Assembly (NCBI GenBank): GCA_011009095.1 | Contig: VTPC01008796.1 | Coordinates: 1 to 64,000, forward strand | DNA from: Ignelater luminosus | Taxonomy: Eukaryota; Arthropoda; Insecta; Coleoptera; Elateridae | Direction of reading: 5' to 3' | Length of the DNA: 64,000 bases | In this document: positions 56,500 through 64,000 of the stretch, one piece after another | How positions within the stretch are numbered: position 1 is the first letter of the stretch | How the letters are laid out: every line of letters begins with the position of its first letter | The notes under the pieces: generated by a model | Told to the model about the DNA's origin: nothing | What the model saw: only the letters and a program-made list of their open reading frames with translations | The model's database searches: none | Position numbers and translations under genes: made by a program

Positions 56500-59400
56500 T
56501 TGAAGCTTTTTAACAAAGTCCAAGAAAGTGAAATAATCCAAAGTTGATGAAAAGAGCTGCACAAGGTAGTGCACGCACACACCCGCAAAAAAACTAGTCA
56601 TTTCCCCACAAAATAGGGAAAGTTAAAATAAACGATTAGAAGCGTACAATGAACACTCAACATTACGTCAGTCTCCCACAAGGCGAGTTGTTAAACTGCC
56701 CCCCGTCTCAATTCGAAGTGAGATTCTGCCGGAAAATGCGCAATCTTCAACCAATGACCATTCAGAAAGTCAGTCTGAGGACACCAAAGGAATATTTGGC
56801 AACTGCAGATTGGTCCAAAAATTACAAAGAGAATCTAACCTTCGTAAAACTAATCTCGAAAATATCACCCGAAACACGCATTCCTATAAGATAAAGATAT
56901 ATATTGATGAAAACAATAGAAACACTAATAAGGCAGACAGAAAATTGGTTTAAAACCTAATCAGTGAATAGGGAATTTAGAAAGAAGGCTACTGTACCAA
57001 AATCTCAGAGAAATTTGCCTGCAAATAGCCCTAAACTAATCAAAACTGATACAATCAATCCTGAATCCAATAGTTACTCAATAGCTGAGGAACGATAATA
57101 GATAATCTCGGTTAATTAGCTGAAAACAAATAAATGTCAAACAGAACTATTAAACGAGAAAAATCATACAAACAAGCAGAAATTAATTCTGCAAAAGCAA
57201 AAGAAGTTGCTTCAAATACATCTGGCAACTAGAGATAACTATAAATCACAAAATAAAATCAATCCTGGCCATCCCAGAGTTATTACGATGAAATAATCTT
57301 TAAGGTTTAAAAAAAAAGAAAATTCCCATGTGCAACATAAATTTAATACAAGCACATTTATGGTATTAGAAATTTCATTTCAATGATATATAAGGTGGTT
57401 TAAAAGTATATTTTCGTACGAATTCTTATAGGAACGGTGAAATAGATTAAAGTTAATAAACGACAACCGGTGAAGAGTTAGTGAGGATAAGGACCCATGT
57501 TAGGTTCATAAAAAAATGAACGTAACAAGCTGACGATGGATCAGTTGTCAATTGGTTGAAAATAGTTGCAATATAGAGAAGAAGATCCCACACGAATCTT
57601 CTTTAAGAAAAGACTAAGTGATACTAAGTTCAAGTCTGTGGTTATCAAAAAAAACTTCCACTAGAAGAGATGTTTTCTGTTTATCCCATGCTGTTTCCTC
57701 ACTCTTTTGAAATTCATTGTCAATAGAACAGAAAAAATTGGCAAGTTTGATGCGTCTCTCTCAATCTAAATGCATTCCCGAATTATACCACCAATTCTAT
57801 AAAAATTTAAAATTCACTAGTGAAACGATTTCCTCGAGTTCATCATATAGTGAATAATAAAGTTTTTAAAATTATGTGTTTCTTTGTTTATTTTGTAAGT
57901 TTCTTTGTTAATTTCTTGAGTTAGGACCGTATCCTTTTTACTTAAAACTTGTTTTTAGATAAGATGATTTGTGAAAAGGTTCAAGCCACATAAATATGTA
58001 AAGTGATCTGAAATAAAAATTTTTTGCACATAGAACTCTCAACACTTGTTTAAATTTTCCAAGAAATTTTGATAACAGTTTGTCATTGAATCAGGTCACA
58101 AATTATAAAAAAAACTGTTTTACAACAGAACAAAAAAATTTAAAAAGTCTATTACTCTGAAAAGGTTCTCTGTGTATTAGTACCTTTCACTTCCAGGGTG
58201 GCAATATGTTAACTAGCCATATCAACGACCAGAACCATATTAAGAACATGGTTGCCATATTTGAACTTGCTCTGATTTAAAACTTGCAAATTTGATAACA
58301 TCATATATAAAATGCCGGATGGATTCCCTAAAAGAGTCCCTAAAGCTTGTCTAATAGCTGTTATTTTCGTGAACTCTCTAGAAAATCAAGTATTTATTAG
58401 CAAACAACTCATTACTAAACATAAAATTCTGGCGTAGATATGTAGACAACAATATCTGTATTTGGAACGCAGGTATAGATCTACTTCATTTTTTTTTCAC
58501 AAATTTATAAATACCTTCCATAAACCTATCAACTCCAGTGGCGTCGACGCTCTCATACGAAACCATTATCTTAAGTTTACCTTGTGACAGTAAGTATCTA
58601 ACTAGAGTGCAGTACGATCTTCATTTTATTATTCGAACCTGTGGTTCGACCCTGGCTTACATCTCGCCATTCGACCTAAGATCAGCTGTGGGATCTTTTA
58701 TTCGAAACTAGGTCACCGACATTCTACTACAGCTGGCGCCCTCTCAATACCAAAACCCCTAAGATTACCATATTATTATTATCGTTTATCGCTTTCTCTA
58801 AAGTCTCTTAGCTCACGACTTGTCTTCGACTGTATAAAGGCTAGCATTACAGGTAGAATATCGATTTTATATGTGTTTACTCTACCGATGCGGAACTAAT
58901 CCCAGTTTTTCCCGTAACAAATACTGTTTGAATTATTAATCTTTAGACGCATAAGTAGCTCTGAATCAAGAAAAATGCTTTACACAATCATCTAATGTAT
59001 ACATTTTCATATAGATCACTATTGATGGCAACAATACCAAAACCGGTATGATATTAAAATTGTAAAGACAACCATTAGAATGTACTTTTAACATATTTTC
59101 TAACATATACACACTTTATGCAAACCAATTGATCTGCAACACCAATCTAGAGAAATGCTTTTAGGAATTTTTGTGTGACTTATCGTTCCCTTTTGAAACA
59201 TAAAGTATCAAAACATTATAAAGTCCTTAGTTATGTAATTTCCTATACAATCTGACGCCAACCACATAAAATAAAGTAGTAATACATTTATTCCCAATTT
59301 GCTGAAAATGATATCTTCAAGCATTCTTGTAGGGAACAAGGATGACGCTATCATCTGATACATCAAGACTCCTAGTATGATGTTCGGCATAACGACCAAA

Positions 59401-60686
59401 TTCTCAGTTTTACCTTGTTGAAAACAACTAATTCATTTGAAGACAGAACGATTGTTAGTATTTTCAAGAATCAGCTAAAAAAGATTTAGCTAGTTGAATC
59501 GAGTTACTAGATCACTAAGCTGGTGGTAGTTGTGGCAGAATCTCCCCCTATTCTTTATGTTTTTAATGCCCACGTGACTCTTTTACCTTTATTATTGTTA
59601 CTCATATGGTGACTGTTATTGCATAACCCGACGCAGGAAACGTTAGGACTTTTTCTGATTTATTATATGGAGTTACCTATAAACAGCTTCGGCTTGCTTT
59701 TTGAATGTCCCCTGTATTATCAGGGCTATGTTAACCTAAATTCAAATTGACACTCTTAAACACAGATGTTCATAATACAAGGAAAAATCAACATAGCAAA
59801 CTTACAAAATTCAAACTTCAAAAAATTAAAATTGACTTTGAGATTGGAAATATTAAGTAACTCTCTAATATTATTTGCAATAATTTGTTATTCTAATTTT
59901 CTCAGTTTGCCTTATGAATCAGAACCAACCATATACATACTACATCTTTTCTCAAGACGCAACAGCAATATTTGCTAACAAAATTAGGAATTTTATATTT
60001 CAAATAATACGAGATATACAAATTTTTTTTATAGAATGAAATTATCGTCAAACACCGTAACACAGGCTAATTTTAAAACTATTGTCTGAAAAGTAAGCCT
60101 GTAGCAAGAGTGGCCACTTGAGGGAAGCACTAAGTTGGTGTTTAATTAAAATTGAATTTTTTTAATGTGCCAATTTATCTGTACATCTATTTTTAACAAT
60201 ACATAACCTTTTTTGTCGTTTTAAAAAGTCTAATCAAATTGACAAAATAATATCATTTTATCTCCCAACAAGATAATAAATAAATAAATATGTTATTCCA
60301 TTCCAACGTTGATATTAATATCTTATTTTCTAAATATATACATTTTGCAGCTGTTTTATGATTAGATAAATATTGCGTTTCCACTGACTTGTAAAATTGA
60401 GAAATTGCTGTATTGTTGTAAATTTCCATAAAATGTGCACATAATTACATTCCAAGACAAATTATTCTTACGCTTTTTGTCTTAGATAATGAATGTACTA
60501 ATTAGTAATTTGCAAAACCTGAAAGTAACGAAGGAAATTATTGTTCTATGCCAAGGTCAATTCTATCAATGATCGATAGAGCGGAAAATTGCTATTTGTT
60601 CATTTAAAAGGAAAATAAATTGACTATTGTAAATACGGTAGGAACCTTTAATGCTAACAGACATCATTCTGTCTCCCATCAAGAAT
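56500..60686. other. Intergenic sequence, no firm feature
   Basis: An 81-codon frame at 56649-56894 and degraded less AT-rich stretches (58540-58880) are probably transposon remnants, but I recognise no protein or terminal repeat in them. Confidence 0.4.
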
Positions 60687-60872
60687 AATTGTGTGAGCAG
60701 TAAGCATTGTATCTCCAGACTATCGTTTTGTTCTTGTTCTGGACCATCAGTGGAGGGTAACAGATATGGTCTGAGTCGATTCATGATTTAAGTAATTTTA
60801 TATAACCGGATATGGACTGTGTGAGCATTGATTACTGATGAGTCCAGAACAAAACCGAAATGATTGTCTGAA

Positions 60873-62135
60873 AGAAAAAATTTAAAACTACTATATGAAA
60901 GCATTATACAATCTAGTATTGCTTACGGTGCAGAAATTTGGGCAAACAATCTGAAAGTTAAAGATGTAAATTCTCTTCTTAGTACGCAAAGAATATTAAC
61001 AATAAAATCGGCCAATGCCTACAAAACTGTTTCAACCGAAGCCACATTAATATTAAGCCAAGTATTACCAATAGATTTATATTTGAAAAGCAAAACGAAT
61101 ATTTTTAAAATTATCAATAATAAAGCAGAAATTAACTTACTAAGACAAACCGATATAATCAATAAACAAATAGAAGAAACATGTCTGACAATAGACATAC
61201 ATCCATCATTATTAGGGAATTTTAAATTTCAAATTTTAAAAGAAAATGAACTAAACTCAATCGAAGGCATCCAAATTTTTACTGATGGATCTCGTTTAGA
61301 CAATGGAAACGCAGTGGTATCATTTGTAATTTACATAAATAACGAAGAATTTCTATACGAACAATTTAGATTAAATAACTGATGTGCCATATTTCAATGT
61401 GAAATGTTTGGCATTAAAAAAGCTTTAGAATATATTAAAGAAAACAACATTAAAAATTTAACGTGGAATATAATAACCGATAGCAAATCTGTTCTATTAG
61501 CACTAGAAAACATGAAAAAACCAACAACCTTACAAAAAGAAGTTTGGAGATTGTTTACAGAGTTAACTAAAAAATTATTTTAAAATTTTACTGGGTTAAA
61601 GCACACGAGGGTATAATTGGAAATGAAAGAGCTGACAAGATAGCAAAAGAAGCTGCTAATAATAATACAATAATCAACGATTTTGATCAACTTCCCAAAA
61701 GTTTTGTTAAATATAAAATAAAAAGACACGATTTTAAATAAATGGGATAAAAGATGAGAAAAAGCTAAAACAGGACAACCAGTGTATAAATTCATACCCA
61801 ATTTAAGAAGCCGGAAAATAGCAGGTGAACTAAATTATTTGACAGTACAACTAATTACAGGACACGGAAACTTTAAAGAATACTTAAACAGAATTGGCAA
61901 AATTAAAGATGACGAAACTCTCTGTTCTTGCGAACAAATTGATACTGCTACACACATAATATTAACATGCAAAAACGAAGAACAAAATAGACAAAAATGC
62001 GAAAGTAAATTAATTAAAATGGGCCTAACTTGGCCGACAACTTTAGAAGACATAACTATGTTGTCTAATGAACACGACTGGTGGGAAATTTTTAAAGAGT
62101 TTACAAAGAACATTTCAAAATTAAAGATAAATTAA
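60873..62135 (+). pseudogene. LINE ORF2 C-terminal fragment: RNase H and zinc knuckle
   Basis: It opens in the region after the reverse transcriptase (LLYESIIQSSIAYGAEIW). RNase H landmarks: IFTDGSRLDNG (about 61275, first Asp), FQCEMFGIKKAL (about 61393, Glu), IITDSKSVLLAL (about 61470, second Asp) and ERADKIAKEA (about 61627, third Asp), so all four catalytic residues can be read, though a TGA at 61380 and frame changes near 61580 and 61740 break the protein. After these, LTGHG-type LITGHGNFKEYL and CSCEQIDTATHIILTCKNEE form the typical C-terminal CCHC-like motif. It ends with TAA at about 62133. Confidence 0.8.
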
Positions 62136-62584
62136 AATTTGTATTAATAATAATTATTATATACCTTGATTTTAACTTGTTCTCGTTATCGATTTACGTC
62201 TAATAATTAATTTGATTTCTTATCTTTAAACATCTTAAAACTCTTCTTTTTCTGAAATGTTGTTGTACGCTTACTGTTTTAAATATTTTGTTTAATCAAT
62301 TATTCTTTTTACCTTAATAAGGAGATTATTTTCGTTGCCATATCTTATTTCATAAATTCAACTTTTAATATTGTTTTTATATGTTAGTTATATTCTTAAT
62401 TTCTTATTCTTTTACTTTGTTTAATATCTTATTTAATCAATTAATTCTTTTACTAACCCTGTATATAATAGAAATTTATAATTATTATAGTTAAACTAAT
62501 AGTAAATAAAATAGTAGTGTAATACAATTTGTGGCACACAATATTGTTAAAAACATGTAATTATCAAACCATCAATAAATATAC
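60873..62584 (+). mobile_element. 5'-truncated LINE (RNase H-bearing, I/R1-like)
   Basis: The insert is bounded by an 8-bp direct repeat TGTCTGAA (60865-60872 and 62585-62592), a likely target duplication, and ends with an AATAAATA tail. It contains only the end of the second frame: the region after reverse transcriptase, an RNase H domain and a C-terminal zinc knuckle, then about 450 bp of 3' UTR. 5' truncation is usual for LINEs. The presence of RNase H points to the I/R1 group. Confidence 0.75.
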
Positions 62585-62620
62585 TGTCTGAAGGTAGGGT
62601 GGCCAATGCTCACACAATTT

Positions 62621-64000
62621 TTGATAGAAAAGCAAAATTATGTTTTTATGTTTTTGTATAATATCAATACCTTGAAATTAGGTCAATTTGTATTTCATTT
62701 GTGGAAACTTTATTAAAAACTCTATTAGACATGCTTAACATTATTTTTTAGTCGCTTTACATTGAGTTTAGTTTTCAGGATTAGAATTCGTATACTACAG
62801 TAATTTACTACCTAATAACTTAATATGAGCATGTCTGCTTAAGATCTTCTATAAACAGGCATCTCAATAATGCTACGGCGTAAGAGGTGCTAAGGATAAT
62901 GATACCTGCTACATATACGATTTAAGTAGTGTAAACAAGGACAATCATGAGTTTGAGCCTGGAATCTGGAAGAATTTTTTCGGGCCTGAGTTTTAATTTT
63001 CTTTGTTAAGATACAGTAGGGCTGCTGCTCAGAATGCATTTGTGACATTTTCAAAATATGAACATCCAAACATTCTTCAGCAGTGGCTGTTCGGTCTTCC
63101 ATCAAAATTCTGGTAACTACAAACGTTGCTTAACTTACATGATAATTGGATAGTTGTTTATACGGTACTGTCTCCTTACTGCCTGACAAAAGGGAATTAA
63201 TTTTATATCAGCCGGGCGGTAAAGTGTTGATAGATGCCCTAGAGCCTTAAAGACGCAATTTACACTCTAGAAAATCGTCTTGCATAAAACGATTTCTCAA
63301 CAATGTTTCCTCTAACTACGTGGAGCAGTTTATACACACGAAGGTTAAGTACTACATATGAGGTTAAATCGAAAGAAAAAATGACTAATTTCTAGAGAGA
63401 TTTATTTTTTCACTTTTTGTTTACATAAATAAGTAACAGATAGCTTTTAGCGATTACTTTGATTTCATTATTCTTGTTTTTCTTCTAAGACTGAAAGCAG
63501 TGGTAACAGTTTTGACATTATATCCCTTGTACTAAATTTCACTTGACCTTGAAACTATTTTAGATTATGTTTTGTCTACGTCGAGGTTTTTTTAATTTTT
63601 TAGTAAGAAATACATTGCGAACTGTTCTTTTAGGGCAACATTTTTGTTAGTATGTACCAAATGTCCTAATAATATTTTTGTCAGAGTTAGTTTTAGAGCT
63701 GAAAACGCTTGGCGTTTTGATGGTTTGGATTGTCAATTTTAATGGCAAGCTACATTTTATAAATCAGTAACCAAAATGCCCACTCAAGAAGAAACGACTT
63801 TCTTGTACCATGTAAGCAATGAAAAATACTTTTACATCTATAGTCAACCTAACATAGATATTTTCGGGACACTCGTTAGATATGCCTAGCTAAAGCACGT
63901 ACGTATAATAGATTTTTAAAGTAACTGTAAAAAAGTATGGGTGTATATACAATATGGCGAACGTAAATTTTTCCTGTACTGTCTATCTTCACGCGATCTT
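62621..64000. other. Intergenic sequence to the window end, nothing recognised
   Basis: AT-rich with no exon, RNA gene or repeat that I can support. Confidence 0.45.

Larger units (their letters stand above)
60687..62620. repeat. Hairpin element split by a LINE insertion
   Basis: The left arm (60687-60752, AATTGTGTGAGCA... CCAGACTATCG... TTCTGGACCATCAG) pairs with a right arm made of two pieces, 60832-60872 and 62593-62619, if the LINE between them is removed. The fit across the gap supports an insertion exactly at this point. Confidence 0.6.

Noticed and set aside
62890..63105. 71-codon minus-strand frame near the right end
   Set aside because: No homology or splice context, and composition like the surrounding DNA.

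Overview
The window looks like AT-rich insect DNA, most likely from a beetle or a similar insect with a repeat-laden genome. Coding sequence is sparse: two recognisable cellular genes, both split by introns, lie in a large amount of transposon-derived DNA. No rRNA or tRNA genes, CRISPR arrays or prokaryotic operons were seen. The species assignment is an inference from protein families and repeat types.

Gene 1 (plus strand, about 7.7-33.3 kb) is the 3' part of a Sidestep-family immunoglobulin/fibronectin cell-surface protein. Four exons are visible: a fibronectin type III exon, a transmembrane exon, and two exons for the cytoplasmic tail. Phases match at every junction. The introns are 19.9 kb, 4.8 kb and 60 nt. 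The 5' exons for the Ig domains must lie to the left of the window. Gene 2 (minus strand, 50.7-40.8 kb) is a complete four-exon gene for a secreted 151-residue NPC2/ML-domain lipid-binding protein, with a TATA box upstream of its first exon and a 9.2 kb last intron.

The rest is mobile DNA and AT-rich sequence. From left to right: a foldback element (1.36-2.07 kb); a 3.9 kb DNA transposon with 35-bp terminal inverted repeats and a decayed DDE-type transposase of a family I cannot place (3.18-7.12 kb); a tRNA-like SINE (8.1 kb); a MITE (10.1 kb); a 5S-rRNA-like SINE (12.95 kb); an LTR with primer-binding site (19.1 kb); a 2.0 kb hAT element with a perfect 8-bp target duplication and an inner foldback (21.2 kb); a piggyBac pseudogene (23.3-25.8 kb); an inverted repeat (35 kb); rearranged Copia gag fragments (36.5-37.7 kb); a Harbinger-like MITE (43.1 kb); a mariner nested in another TA-flanked element (46.2-48.0 kb); a composite inverted-repeat element (52.1-53.0 kb); a second, older relative of the unplaced transposase (about 53.9-55.3 kb); a 21-bp minisatellite (56.4 kb); and a 5'-truncated LINE inserted in one arm of a hairpin (60.7-62.6 kb).

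The candidates most worth following as undescribed are the unplaced transposon with its array of subterminal GTAACTCC repeats, the composite element at 52 kb, the 5S-derived SINE, and the LINE-in-hairpin nest. The two cellular genes have no evident functional link; they are simply neighbours on opposite strands, arranged tail to tail (convergent).
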